The notes below the pieces were generated by a model. That model was not told the DNA's origin. It worked only from the letters and a program-made list of their open reading frames with translations, and ran no database searches. Below, piece by piece: positions 35,577-45,900 of a stretch of DNA of 64,000 nucleotides. How positions within the stretch are numbered: the stretch's first letter is position 1; every line of letters begins with the position of its first letter. A program made the position numbers and the translations under genes. Source of the DNA: Granulosicoccus sp964390335 (GTDB lineage: Bacteria > Pseudomonadota > Gammaproteobacteria > Granulosicoccales > Granulosicoccaceae); NCBI GenBank assembly GCA_964390335.1, contig CAYMHU010000005.1, forward strand, positions 109,943 to 173,942, given 5' to 3'.

Positions 35577-35618
35577 ATTGCCATTCCTAATAGCCATCTT
35601 GTGCACTGTGTAGTTTGT

Positions 35619-37115
35619 ATGCCCGGTATACAACACAGCGACTATGATGTGGTAATCGTTGGCTGCGGTCCAACGGGCGCAACACTTGGAAACCTGCTTG
35701 CGATAAGCGGGCTAAGCGTGCTTATACTAGAACGTGAAAAGAAGTTATATGATCTTCCCCGAGCAGTGCACTTTGATGATGAGACCATGCGAGTTTTTCA
35801 AACCGTGGGTATCGCAGATGAATTAAAGCCATTAGTTCGCATAAATCCAGGGATGCGATTTGTGGATAGCAATAACACTATTCTTTTGGATTGGCCACGT
35901 CCCCAAACAATCACTAATCAAGGCTGGAACGCAAGTTATCGTTTACATCAGCCAGATTTGGAATCGCTATTACGCTCTGCGATTAAAAAGCAGCCAAGGT
36001 GTACCCTACTGACTGGTCGAAAAGTAATAGGAATACAGCAAAAACCTCACAGCATTTCAGTAAGCTATGAATTTAATGGGGCGGGAAAAACACATGTTAC
36101 TGCAAGCTATGTTGTTGGTTGTGATGGTGCGAATTCTTTTGTCCGAAATAGCTTGGATATCCCAATAGAAGACTTGGGATATAGAGAACGTTGGCTGGTC
36201 GTTGATATACTGTTAAAGCGAGAATTGCCTCATCTTGGCGATCATACTATTCAGTATTGTGACTCAACACAGCCCATGACTTACTGCCGGAATCCTGGCC
36301 TACGACGTCGCTGGGAAATGGCGCTGCCAGATTCTGTCACGGATAGTGAAGCGAAAAATGATACTAGAATCTGGGCGTTGTTATCCCGATGGATTGGAGC
36401 AGAAGATGCGATTATTGAACGAAAAGCGGTGTATACGTTTAGATCCGCTATTGCGTCAACATGGCAACACAAACGGGTTGCCATAGCGGGTGATGCGGCG
36501 CATTTGACTCCACCTTTTATGGGACAGGGCATGTGTGCGGGTATACGGGATGCATCTAACCTAGCATGGAAGGTCGCTTTTTGCGTAAAGCACGGTCATA
36601 ACGACGCTTTGGTAAATAGCTATACATTGGAGCGCCGTCCACATGTGCTTCAATATATACGTACTGCAATAAAATTGGGTCAATTGATTAATTCAATCGA
36701 TCAAAGCAGTGCTCATAAATTCGGTCCTTCTAAAGGCGAAGGTAACCATACAATGGCGTCGATTACACCAAGATTGGGAGACGCTCAGCTTACGGGGAGC
36801 TTGGATCATAGATCGGAAAATTCAGGTGTGTTGAGTAGGCAACCATTGCTTATCAATGGTACAAAATTAGATGACTATTGTGGTTATGCGCCTGTTTTAC
36901 TAGTCAGGTGTATTGCATCGATCCCAAGTATGGAAAACATACCGATTTGTTGCCTTTCCGGAGAAGATCATCCAGCTGTTGATCAACAGCTTGACGAACT
37001 GCGCTGCAATGCTGTTCTGATCCGGCCTGATCGTTACGTGCTGGGTGTAGCCAATAGTGTTGAGGAAATTCAAAAATTAGTTGATGGCTTTAGCAGTCTG
37101 CAAACTAGCTCATAA
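35619..37115 (+). CDS. FAD-dependent aromatic hydroxylase, MhpA-like
   Basis: Monooxygenase of 498 residues with the FAD motif VVIVGCGPTGATLGNLLA near the N-terminus, the DG motif VVGCDGANSFVR and the GD motif VAIAGDAAHLTPPFMGQG. These are the three signatures of class A flavoprotein hydroxylases. Similarity in layout to 3-(3-hydroxyphenyl)propionate hydroxylase suggests ortho-hydroxylation of a phenolic acid to a catechol for the adjacent extradiol dioxygenase. ATG at 35619 is preferred; an upstream in-frame start would add six residues. It is likely in one operon with the dioxygenase. Confidence 0.87.
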   Translation: MPGIQHSDYDVVIVGCGPTGATLGNLLAISGLSVLILEREKKLYDLPRAVHFDDETMRVFQTVGIADELKPLVRINPGMRFVDSNNTILLDWPRPQTITNQGWNASYRLHQPDLESLLRSAIKKQPRCTLLTGRKVIGIQQKPHSISVSYEFNGAGKTHVTASYVVGCDGANSFVRNSLDIPIEDLGYRERWLVVDILLKRELPHLGDHTIQYCDSTQPMTYCRNPGLRRRWEMALPDSVTDSEAKNDTRIWALLSRWIGAEDAIIERKAVYTFRSAIASTWQHKRVAIAGDAAHLTPPFMGQGMCAGIRDASNLAWKVAFCVKHGHNDALVNSYTLERRPHVLQYIRTAIKLGQLINSIDQSSAHKFGPSKGEGNHTMASITPRLGDAQLTGSLDHRSENSGVLSRQPLLINGTKLDDYCGYAPVLLVRCIASIPSMENIPICCLSGEDHPAVDQQLDELRCNAVLIRPDRYVLGVANSVEEIQKLVDGFSSLQTSS

Positions 37116-37160
37116 ATGAATTGCTGGAAAGTGTTGGCTTGTAACGGACCTTACAATGAA

Positions 37161-37196
37161 ATTGACCACTGACCATGATATTGGTCAGTGATCAAT
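37161..37196. terminator. Long hairpin between convergent genes
   Basis: ATTGACCACTGACCA (37161-37175) pairs with the inverse segment up to 37196 with one mismatch, a stem of about 14-15 bp. It lies between the stops of the plus-strand hydroxylase and the minus-strand binding-protein gene. There is no strong T-run, so bidirectional termination or mRNA-end protection are both possible. Confidence 0.65.
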
Positions 37197-37257
37197 CCGT
37201 GATTGGATTTCTCGCTACGCATTATAAGCAGTAATATCTGTAGCGGTAATACAAGTT

Positions 37258-38037
37258 TTAAAGTGTTGGTAGCATAGGCAGATCTTGCCCGAGCCATTTA
37301 TTAGATAGCGTGTTAAGTTCACCGCCGAGTGTTTTATGCAAAATAAACACGTTTACCCATTGCAGCATATTGATTTCACCTGGCTTTATACCTATGAAAG
37401 CAGGTGATTCCTTAATGATAAATTTGGTTTTTAAGCTTAGGTCTGGGTTGTCTGCGCTCACCTTTGCCGCAACGGTGTTACCCGTAACCAAAACATCTAC
37501 CTGACCTGCAACAAATGCGGAAATGGTAGCGGCATTATCGCCAAACCGGACAATCTCAGCCTTATCAGATACCATTTTGCTGAGCTCTAAATCTTCAAGA
37601 GTTCCGCCGGTTAGACCGATTTTTTTACCGTCAAGATCTGATGCGCTGGAGATATCCATGTCTGCGGCGGCAAATGCACCTGAAAAGAAAGGTGCGTAGG
37701 CTGATGAAAACCAGATAGATTTTGCGCGCTCTGGATTAGCACCCATTGAAGATATGACTAAGTCTGCTTTGCCTGAAGTAAGAAAAGGTATGCGCTGCTT
37801 TGATGTCACTGGCAAAATTTCTAATTCTACTCCTAGATCTTCAGCAATAAGATTAGCTACGTCAACATCGTATCCTTCATGCTCCAAAGATTTACCTACA
37901 GATCCAAACGGTGGGAAGTTTTCCGGCACGGCAATTGTGATTTTGCCGGACGAGAGTATCTCGCTAAGTTGATCAGCGAAAGTTATATTGGAAATAAAGA
38001 GAAATGGTACAATGGCAAGTATTTTTATTAGTTTCAT
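37258..38037 (-). CDS. Polar amino-acid-type ABC transporter substrate-binding protein
   Basis: Periplasmic binding protein of 259 residues with a signal peptide ending near ITFADQ. The mature part begins LSEILSSGKITIAVPENFPP and includes GYDVDVANLIAEDLGVELEI, which is the SBP_bac_3 pattern with its Asp ligand site. A strong AAGGAG precedes the ATG. It follows the permease gene by two bases. The ligand is probably a polar amino acid or an opine-like molecule, not resolved here. Confidence 0.87.
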   Translation of the reverse strand: MKLIKILAIVPFLFISNITFADQLSEILSSGKITIAVPENFPPFGSVGKSLEHEGYDVDVANLIAEDLGVELEILPVTSKQRIPFLTSGKADLVISSMGANPERAKSIWFSSAYAPFFSGAFAAADMDISSASDLDGKKIGLTGGTLEDLELSKMVSDKAEIVRFGDNAATISAFVAGQVDVLVTGNTVAAKVSADNPDLSLKTKFIIKESPAFIGIKPGEINMLQWVNVFILHKTLGGELNTLSNKWLGQDLPMLPTL

Positions 38038-38039
38038 AG

Positions 38040-38765
38040 TTAAGCTCCTTGTAGAGGTTGATTTAGTTCGAGCTTACGCATACCTCGTTGGCTTAGCATG
38101 GTTCGCTCTAGGTGTCGAGATAACATTGACAATGGAAAACACAAACAAAAGTAGATCAGTGCAACGATTGGGAAAATGACAAATGGCTCAGCGCCATCTA
38201 GTTGGGAGTTAGCAATTTTTTTACCCCAGCGCATTAAGTCATTAAAGTCGATGATGTACGCCAAGGACGTACCTTTTATTATTTGCACCATAAAACCTAC
38301 AGTTGGCGGAATAGCCACGCGCACTGCCTGAGGTACAACGATTTTCTGAAATGAGCGCCAAAAGCTTAATCCCAAGGCGCGTCCTGCTTCCCACTGACCC
38401 GCAGGGACAGCAGCAATAGACCCTCGCCAAACCTCGGCCATATAAGCACTGGTAAATAACGTGAGTGAGATTGTCGCGGCGAGCCATGGCGGAACGTCTA
38501 TTTGGAAGAATACTGGTATACCTAAACCAGTTAGAAATAGCAGCATGAGTAAGGGAACTGCTTGAAAAAGCCAGATGTACGAAATAGCGAGCCACTGCAG
38601 TGGTTTAATTCTGGAGACTCGGAAGCTTGTAATAAGCAACCCAAGGAGGCCTCCGCCAATGAATGCTGTTAGTGAGAGGTAAATCGTCCATTGTGTGGCA
38701 TCGAGTAGTACGAAGATAACATTGCCATGGAACTCTCCAAATATGGATTGCAAGAACGCCTTCAT
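38040..38765 (-). CDS. Amino-acid ABC transporter permease (HisM/GlnP-type)
   Basis: Inner-membrane permease of 241 residues with about five helices. The loop WEAGRALGLSFWRSFQKIVV carries the EAA-type ATPase contact. It overlaps the upstream permease gene by four bases (38762-38765) and is followed by the binding-protein gene two bases later, showing tight translational coupling. Confidence 0.88.
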   Translation of the reverse strand: MKAFLQSIFGEFHGNVIFVLLDATQWTIYLSLTAFIGGGLLGLLITSFRVSRIKPLQWLAISYIWLFQAVPLLMLLFLTGLGIPVFFQIDVPPWLAATISLTLFTSAYMAEVWRGSIAAVPAGQWEAGRALGLSFWRSFQKIVVPQAVRVAIPPTVGFMVQIIKGTSLAYIIDFNDLMRWGKKIANSQLDGAEPFVIFPIVALIYFCLCFPLSMLSRHLERTMLSQRGMRKLELNQPLQGA

Positions 38766-39454
38766 GACGTTCCTTCCTTATAGTGATTCCACGGAAATAT
38801 TGTTTTGCCAAAGAAATGTAAAAACAGTCTGAATATGAATGCTAACAGGACATATAGTATCGTAAGGACTAAGTAGACTTCAAAATCACGAAACGTTCTA
38901 TCAGCAATAAACCGACCGCTCCAGGTTAATTCTTCAATACCAATTTCAGAAATAATACCTGTGGTTAAAAATAAAAAAACGAATTGACTAACGAGTGAGG
39001 GATAAACCTTACTAAGTGACTGCGGTAAAACGACTAAGAAGAACGCCTGCAGTTTTGACAAACCTAAAGCCGTTGCAGATTCATGCTGACCTACATCTAG
39101 GTTGTCCAATCCAGCTCTGATAATTTCAGAATAGTAGGCTGAAAAGTTAAGAGACAGCGCCAATAATGCAGAAAGCTCGAATGGCCATCGATACTTAAAT
39201 AGTAACGGCAAGCCAAACGCAACAAAAAACAGTTGTACGATAAGCGGAGTGTTACGAACCACTTCAACGTAACACGCTGTAGGCCATGATAGTAAATTTA
39301 GTTTACTGCGTCTGGAAACTGCCAATCCCAATGCAAGTATAAAACCCACAATACTGCTGATAGCTGTTAGCCAAAAGCTGGTAAATACCCCGTCCAGTAG
39401 TCTTGTTATATATTCCGGTTCGCGCCAGATTTCGTAAAAGCGAAATTCAATCAT
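38762..39454 (-). CDS. Amino-acid ABC transporter permease (HisQ/GlnP-type)
   Basis: Inner-membrane permease of 230 residues, first gene of a permease-permease-binding-protein operon. Helix-rich, with EAA-type loop HESATALGLSKLQAFFLVVL. GAGGTGA lies before the ATG. No ATP-binding gene is present in this operon or nearby, so the importer must use an ATPase encoded elsewhere or the gene has been lost. Confidence 0.87.
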   Translation of the reverse strand: MIEFRFYEIWREPEYITRLLDGVFTSFWLTAISSIVGFILALGLAVSRRSKLNLLSWPTACYVEVVRNTPLIVQLFFVAFGLPLLFKYRWPFELSALLALSLNFSAYYSEIIRAGLDNLDVGQHESATALGLSKLQAFFLVVLPQSLSKVYPSLVSQFVFLFLTTGIISEIGIEELTWSGRFIADRTFRDFEVYLVLTILYVLLAFIFRLFLHFFGKTIFPWNHYKEGTS

Positions 39455-40253
39455 TCAGTATTCACCTCAATCAATACTGATCTCGCAATAGCTATGCCTC
39501 GAACAACGCTGTGCTAAGAAAATACATATATTGTTGTTAATTCATTAGCTTAAGTTTCAATTCTAGAAGTAAGGTCAGTTTGATACCGCTTTGGCTTTGC
39601 ACTAACGTGGTTCAATCATTTAAATGTATGTTTATTTGTGGTGCAGGTAGATGTGCTGTTGCTTGAATTTATTGGTGTTAAATAAACTGCGTGTATAAAC
39701 CAACAGCTCACCACTATTAGATGAATAAATCGTTGGGGAGGAAGCTAAAAGCATTTTCCGGCTGGTTAGCAACTTAGAAATATGCAGTTGAAAAATGGAA
39801 TGCAGAAAAAATTGATCGTCCTTGATCAAAAAAAGCATCCTGCTGAATTCCACTTGGAGGAGGAGTGTTTAATGTACCTACATGAGTTGGTGTTGTCTTG
39901 TGCTAGTTTCGCATAAGCTGTGTGCAAAAAAAGACTCGCCACTCGTGGGTGGTTACCTCTTCTTCTGATTTCGTGTCCCACCTTGTCTTCAACTGGTTTA
40001 GTTGAATCAACTCACAGTTAACACGGATAGGTACTTTGGGCTCCGGTACTCAGTCCACATAAATTTACATTTGTGTGACGTAATTCTTCGATTTTAGCGC
40101 GCGATTCAACAGTAACGAAATTACGAAGGTGATTAAATATGCTCACATTTTAGGGGCGCTGTGGCAGTACATGCTCCAGCAACGCACCGTCAGGTGCCAT
40201 TACAAGAAACGATAGCTAATTAGTAGATAGCGAAATCGTTCGGTGGAATTAAT
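39455..40253. other. Long non-coding region before the propeller-gene array
   Basis: A stretch of 799 bases with no credible gene. It contains an inverted repeat TCAACT/AGTTGA (39989-40005), a hairpin GCACC/GGTGC (40184-40197) 56 bases before copy 1, and a 14-codon frame at 39872-39916 with a strong ribosome-like site. The first part (39455-39840) is AT-rich with nothing else recognised. It probably holds promoters for both flanking operons and a long leader for copy 1. Confidence 0.5.
39872..39916 (+). CDS. Possible 14-residue leader peptide
   Basis: The frame MYLHELVLSCASFA follows a run of GGAGG-type sequence (39856-39865) at normal spacing. The frame is too short to have support by itself. 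A leader peptide or chance match are both possible, and no attenuator structure was found directly downstream. Confidence 0.15.
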   Translation: MYLHELVLSCASFA

Positions 40254-42806
40254 ATGTTTAAATCAATTTTCAATCGTGTTTCTGTTTTAGGCGTTGCGCT
40301 GTGTTTAGGCAGCGTCGTTACTCCATTTAATAATGCTCTCGCAGACGTTGGTGCTACTCATGGCGGGCTGATCTCTGAGTTCGCATCATTCAATTCGCCT
40401 GGCGTTATTGACGGCCGCGTAGAAGCCATTGCTATCGATGGCGATACGGTTTACGTTGGTGGCACTTTCACTCAAATCAGAGAACCACTGGACGGCGAAA
40501 TTATCGATCAGTCCTACCTGTTTGCATACAGCAAATCCACTGGGAACATCATTCGTAGCTTTGATCCCGTGCTAGATAATAAAGTACATGCCTTAGAAGT
40601 AGCTGGTGATGGTAATAGCGTATTTGCAGGTGGAGTGTTTGGCATTCTCAATGGTGAAGGTGGTCGACGCGGTTTGGTCAAGATTGATTTAAACGGTGAT
40701 CGCGTTACTGCTTTCGGTGCACGACCTAACAAAGCGGTTACAACTTTAGTTCGATTAAACAACACATTATATGTTGGTGGTAATTTCGATACCATCAGTG
40801 GTACACCGGTTGAGTATATGGCTGCTGTTGATGTTACGACTGGTGCTGTAGACCCTAGTCTTAATCTGGACTTCGGTGAGCCGATTCCTAACCCGGGTCG
40901 TTGGTCTACGCCAGGCATTGATGACATCGACGTAACCACAGACGGAAAATTGCTGGTCATGGCGGGCAATTTTATTAATATTGATGGCTTAAGCCGTACC
41001 CGACTTGCTGTAGTCGAGCTGGAAGGTCAAGCTCGTGTTTCTGACTGGAATACTGATTTATTCACTGCCGAATGTCCAGCTGATTGGCTTTTCCCACAAT
41101 ACATTCGTGGTATTGATGTGTCACCGGATAACACGTATGTCGTTGTAGCCACAACCGGTCATATCATTCGAGACAACCCAGCGTGTGACGGTATCACACG
41201 ATTTGAACTCACTGATCTGACCAACTCAGACATGCAACCCACTTGGGCAAACTTCGCGACAGATTCTGTCTATGACGTTGTGTCAACTGGTCATGCGGTA
41301 TACACCGGCGGTCATTTCCGATTACTGAACAACAGTGTATCAATGAACGGTGGTGTTCAAGGTCCTGGCTCGATTGAACGATTGGGCATGGCGGCTCTAG
41401 ACCCACTGAACGGATTGACCGTACTGAAGTGGCGCTCAGATCGTAACCCACGCGGTCGCGGTACGTTTGCTTTGATTGCTGAAGAAGAAGGTTTATACAT
41501 CGGCGATGACACAGATTTTCTAAATGGCTCAGAGCATCAAAAACTGAAGTTCTTACCAATAACTGACACCCAAATTGTTCGTCCAGAGGCGCACGTATTG
41601 CCAGCCACAATATTGACTGCCAGCGGAGATGCACTTAACAGCGTTGATTACGACGGGGCTGTTTTATCAACGCCTACACAGGTATCGACAAATGGTTGGT
41701 CAAATTCACAAGGTGGCATGGTTGTTGGCGGACAGCTTTACCGAGCTGATAGCACTGGCAAACTATGGGTAAGCCCTTATCCGAGTGGTGACGTCAATGC
41801 GCGTACCGAAGCTAACATGCGAGGGTTAACCAGCACGCAATGGCAATTGTCTGTTCTGGGTGGAATGTTCTTCGATCCAACATTCAGTCGTGTGTACTAC
41901 ACAAAGCAAACTGACAGTCGTTTGTTCTATCGCTACTTCACGCCAGACGGTGCGTTTTTTGGTGAAAAAGAATATGTTGCTGACGTTCAGGGCGATATTG
42001 CCTGGGGCAGCGTCAGCGGTATGGATGTGATTGACGGTCAATTGTACTTCGGTCTGACTGATGGAAATCTGTATCGTGCCAGCATCAATGGTGCAAACGT
42101 TGTATCGGGTACTACGCAGATGATCAGTGGTCCTGGCATTGACGGCATTAACTGGAATAACCAGTTAATCGCATTCTCTTCAGGTGACGCAGCACCTCCT
42201 GCGACTGGCGCGGATTATCGATTCAGTTCTACCGGTACTGATACTGTTGGCCGCTGGCAGGTATTTGAGTTTGATGTGATCGCAGGTGAGAAGATCAGCG
42301 CCGAAATCAGCTGGGCCGACCCGACTGCAGATGTACGCGTTTTCTTGCGAGATGAAAATAGAACGCCAATTACTAACGATACAAACGGAGGAACGCCTGC
42401 AACGATGACCGCCATCGCTGAAACCAGTGGAACCTGGTCTATCGGTGTCAGCATTAAGAGCGGCGCTACCGACTACGAGGTTGCGGTAAACACCAGCAGT
42501 GATTTTGAAGTTGGCGCCGATTTCGAATTCCAATCAAATGGCTCTGCAACCAATGGTTCATGGCAAGTGTTCAAGTTTGATGTGGTCGCAGGTGAGCAGA
42601 TTGACGTCAACGTTGTGTGGGATAACCCAATGTCAGAGGTACGTTTGTTCTTACGCGATGAAACCAATACTCAGCAGGATAATAACTTGGTTGGTCTTGG
42701 CTCAGGTTCGATGTCAGCGTTGGCTACCAGCACTGGCAAATGGTCGGTTGCTGTTCGGGTTCGCACCGAATTTACGAACTACACTGTCTCTATAGACACT
42801 GACTGA
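40254..42806 (+). CDS. Tandem secreted beta-propeller protein, copy 1 (truncated tail)
   Basis: Secreted protein of 850 residues with a signal peptide (about 1-30). Residues 35-640 carry repeated blade motifs of the [LV]Y-V/T-GG-x-F type: TVYVGGTFTQ, SVFAGGVFGI, TLYVGGNFDT, LLVMAGNFIN and AVYTGGHFRL. This resembles delta-60/DUF5122 propellers. Two homologous beta-sandwich domains of the PPC type follow (about 655-750 and 755-850), with motifs RWQVFEFDVIAGEKI and SWQVFKFDVVAGEQI. The gene stops with TGA exactly before a tail that copy 2 continues. After this TGA the frame stays open for 15 codons and still resembles that tail. Function is unknown; adhesion or surface binding is likely from the domains. 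Confidence 0.85.
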   Translation: MFKSIFNRVSVLGVALCLGSVVTPFNNALADVGATHGGLISEFASFNSPGVIDGRVEAIAIDGDTVYVGGTFTQIREPLDGEIIDQSYLFAYSKSTGNIIRSFDPVLDNKVHALEVAGDGNSVFAGGVFGILNGEGGRRGLVKIDLNGDRVTAFGARPNKAVTTLVRLNNTLYVGGNFDTISGTPVEYMAAVDVTTGAVDPSLNLDFGEPIPNPGRWSTPGIDDIDVTTDGKLLVMAGNFINIDGLSRTRLAVVELEGQARVSDWNTDLFTAECPADWLFPQYIRGIDVSPDNTYVVVATTGHIIRDNPACDGITRFELTDLTNSDMQPTWANFATDSVYDVVSTGHAVYTGGHFRLLNNSVSMNGGVQGPGSIERLGMAALDPLNGLTVLKWRSDRNPRGRGTFALIAEEEGLYIGDDTDFLNGSEHQKLKFLPITDTQIVRPEAHVLPATILTASGDALNSVDYDGAVLSTPTQVSTNGWSNSQGGMVVGGQLYRADSTGKLWVSPYPSGDVNARTEANMRGLTSTQWQLSVLGGMFFDPTFSRVYYTKQTDSRLFYRYFTPDGAFFGEKEYVADVQGDIAWGSVSGMDVIDGQLYFGLTDGNLYRASINGANVVSGTTQMISGPGIDGINWNNQLIAFSSGDAAPPATGADYRFSSTGTDTVGRWQVFEFDVIAGEKISAEISWADPTADVRVFLRDENRTPITNDTNGGTPATMTAIAETSGTWSIGVSIKSGATDYEVAVNTSSDFEVGADFEFQSNGSATNGSWQVFKFDVVAGEQIDVNVVWDNPMSEVRLFLRDETNTQQDNNLVGLGSGSMSALATSTGKWSVAVRVRTEFTNYTVSIDTD

Positions 42807-42854
42807 GGTGCAGCCGCCGATGGCTCGGCGTTAGAACCTGAGTTCAATCAATAA
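42807..42854 (+). pseudogene. In-frame remnant of the copy 1 C-terminal tail
   Basis: Read through the TGA of copy 1, the frame encodes GAAADGSALEPEFNQ and then TAA. It lines up with GADADGDGL of copy 3 and GGDTDGDGV of copy 2, so it is the decayed start of the calcium-binding linker. It shows that the ancestor of copy 1 had a longer tail. Confidence 0.6.
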
Positions 42855-42884
42855 CAAAGCCCCGTGTATGCGGGGCTTTGTTTA
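42853..42884 (+). terminator. Rho-independent terminator after copy 1
   Basis: A 12-bp stem AACAAAGCCCCG (42853-42864) with CGGGGCTTTGTT (42871-42882), around TGTATG. The AAGCCCCG core recurs in the terminators of copies 2 and 3. Confidence 0.85.
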
Positions 42885-42904
42885 TAACAAGAAGCAATGG
42901 CCGC

Positions 42905-42919
42905 TAGCCCAGCGGGCTA
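42905..42919 (+). promoter_or_regulatory. Leader hairpin of copy 2
   Basis: TAGCCC (42905-42910) pairs with GGGCTA (42914-42919), loop AGC, 22 bases before the copy 2 ATG. Possible mRNA-stability or translation element. Confidence 0.4.
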
Positions 42920-42941
42920 AATTACTCAATGGTAGATTTTT

Positions 42942-45900
42942 ATGTTTAGTTCAGTTATCCAGCGTGTTTCGGTATTAAGCATCACGCTTTCCATATCCAG
43001 TTTTATTGCGCCATTAAATAACGCTTTCGCAGATATCGGCGCGACTCATTCGGGTTTGGTGTCAGAGTTTGCATCGTTTAATTCTCCTGGTGTTATTGAC
43101 GGGCGCGTGGAAGCGATTGCGATAGATGGCGACACCGTTTATGTAGGTGGTACCTTCACTCAGATTCGTGAGCCATTAGATGGTGAGATTCTTGATCAGC
43201 CGTATCTGTTTGCCTACAGTCAGTCCACTGGCAATATCATTCGCGGCTTCGATCCATTACTTGATAATAAAGTCTTAGCGCTTGAGGTGATCGGAGACGG
43301 TAACGGTGTTTTTGCAGCCGGTGTATTTGGTCGACTCAATGACGAAGGTGGTCGACGCGGGTTGGTAAAAATTGATCTGAACGGTGATCGGGTTGTTGGC
43401 TTTGGTGCTCGTCCCAACAAGGCAGTAACTACACTGGTTCGATTGGACAACACGCTGTATGTTGGAGGTAACTTCGATACTATTAGTGGAACGGCAGTGG
43501 AGAATATGGCTGCAGTCGATGTCACAACAGGTGCGGTTAGTCCGGATCTTAATTTTGACTTCGATGGCCCCATTCCTAATCCGGGTTTTTGGTCTACTCA
43601 AGGTATCGATGACATAGACATAACAACTGATGGGAAGTTGTTGGTCATGGCTGGTAATTTTACTGCGATCGATGGCTTAGATCGTACTCGGATTGCAGTA
43701 ATCGAACTTGAAGGGCAGGCTCGTGTATCGGATTGGAATACCGACCTCTACTATACCCAGTGCCCAAGTAGGCGCTTTCCGCAATATATTCGCGGAATCG
43801 ACATCTCTCCTGATAATTCGTACTTTGTTGTTGCCACAACCGGCCATATTATTCGTGATAATCCGGCGTGTGACGGCATTACTCGATTTGAACTGAACGA
43901 CCTTGACAACAGTAATGCACAACCAACCTGGGCAAACTTTGCGACTGACTCAGTGTACGACGTTGTAACAACTGGTCATGCCGTATACACCGGCGGACAC
44001 TTCCGGTTGTTGAATAACAGTGTATCGATGAATGGGGGTATACAAGGCCCTGGTGCCATTGTCCGGCTGGGCTTAGCAGCACTGGATCCACTGAATGGCT
44101 TAACCTTGCAGAAATGGCGCTCGGATCGAAACCCTCGAGGACTTGGCACGTTTGCGCTGATTGCAGGAGAAGACGGGTTGTACATCGGTGACGATACTGA
44201 TTTTCTGAATGGCACTCAGCATCAAAAACTCAAGTTTCTACCCACTACCGACAACCAAATTATTCGACCCGAAGCGCATACACTGCCTGCAACCATATTA
44301 ACGGCCAATGGTGATAGCTTGAATAGCTACTCTTTTGATGGAACTAATTTGTCTACAGCAACGCAGGTATCCTCAAGCGGTTGGGCGGATTCTCAAGGTG
44401 GCATGGTTGTTAGCGGTCAGCTTTACCGAGCAGATAGCGCTGGCAAGTTATGGGTAAGCCCTTATCCTAGTGGCGATGTAAACGCAAGCGTCGAGGCAGA
44501 CCTTCGTGGCCTAACGAGTAACGAATGGCAATTGTCTGTTATGGGTGGAATCTTTTTTGATTCAACGTTTGGTCGTGTGTACTACACAAAGCAAACTGAT
44601 AGCCGCCTGTTCTATCGTTACTTCACACCAGACGGCGCTTTCTTTGGTGAGAAAGAGTACATCGCTGAGGTGCAGGGCGATATTGCGTGGGGCAGCGTCA
44701 GTGGTATGGATGTCATTGACGGAAATCTGTATTTTGGACTGACAGATGGGAATCTGTATCGAGCCAGCATCAGCGGCGCAAACGTTGTATCAGGCACTAC
44801 TCAGATGATCAGTGGTCCCGGTATTGACGGGATCAACTGGAATAACCAGCTAATTGCCTTTTCGTCAGGCTCGGCAACGCCGCCTGTTTCCGGTGAGGAG
44901 TATCGATTCAGCTCAAGTGGCTCTTCTACTGCGGGTCGATGGCAGGTATTCAGTTTTGATGTAAATGCTGGCGAGAAGATCGATGCGGAAATCAGTTGGG
45001 CGGATCCGAATGCCGATGTACGCGTCTTCCTGCGCGATCCAAGCAAGACAATGATCACCAACGATATCGACGGTGGTTCACCAGCTACATTATCAACCGT
45101 TGCTGAAACCAGTGGAAGCTGGTCTATCGGTGTCAGCATCAAGAGCGGTGCAACCGACTACGATATAGCTGTTAGCACCAGTAGTGAGTTTGAAGAGGGC
45201 GCTGATGTTGAATTCCAATCGAATGGCTCAGCGATTAACGGTTCTTGGCAAGTGTTCAAGTTCGACGTGGTTGCCGGTGAACAAGTTGACGTTGATGTTG
45301 TTTGGGATAACCCCATGTCTGAAGTCCGATTGTTTTTACGAGATGAAAACAATAGTCAGCAGGATAGGGACATAGTTGGTCTTGGTTCTGGTTCACTCTC
45401 AGCGTTGGCTACCAGCACTGGCAAATGGTCGGTTGCGGTTCGTGTTCGTACTGAGTTCACAAACTATACCGTGTCAATCAACACTGACGCCGGCGGTGAT
45501 ACTGATGGTGATGGGGTAGAAGACCTGTTTGATGCATTCCCAAATGACCCAACCGAAACTGTTGATACCGATGGTGATGGAATCGGCGATAAAGCTGATA
45601 CCACGCCGTTCGGCGACAACGTACAGCTATCTAGCGTAAACAGCGCGCTGGGCCGTAATGTTTCTCAATCCACAACACGTCCTGGTACGAATGCAGATCG
45701 GGCGGTCGACGGTAATACCAGTGGCGTATACAGTCAAGGCAGCGTCACTCATACCAACAATAATATTGAGGCGTGGTTTCAAGTTGACTTGGGAAGACGC
45801 ATGGATATCGGTTTAATAAAAATCTTTAACCGAACGGATTGTTGTTCTTCGCGATTGTCTAACGTTAATGTATTCGTATCAGATGTTGATATGAGCGAGA

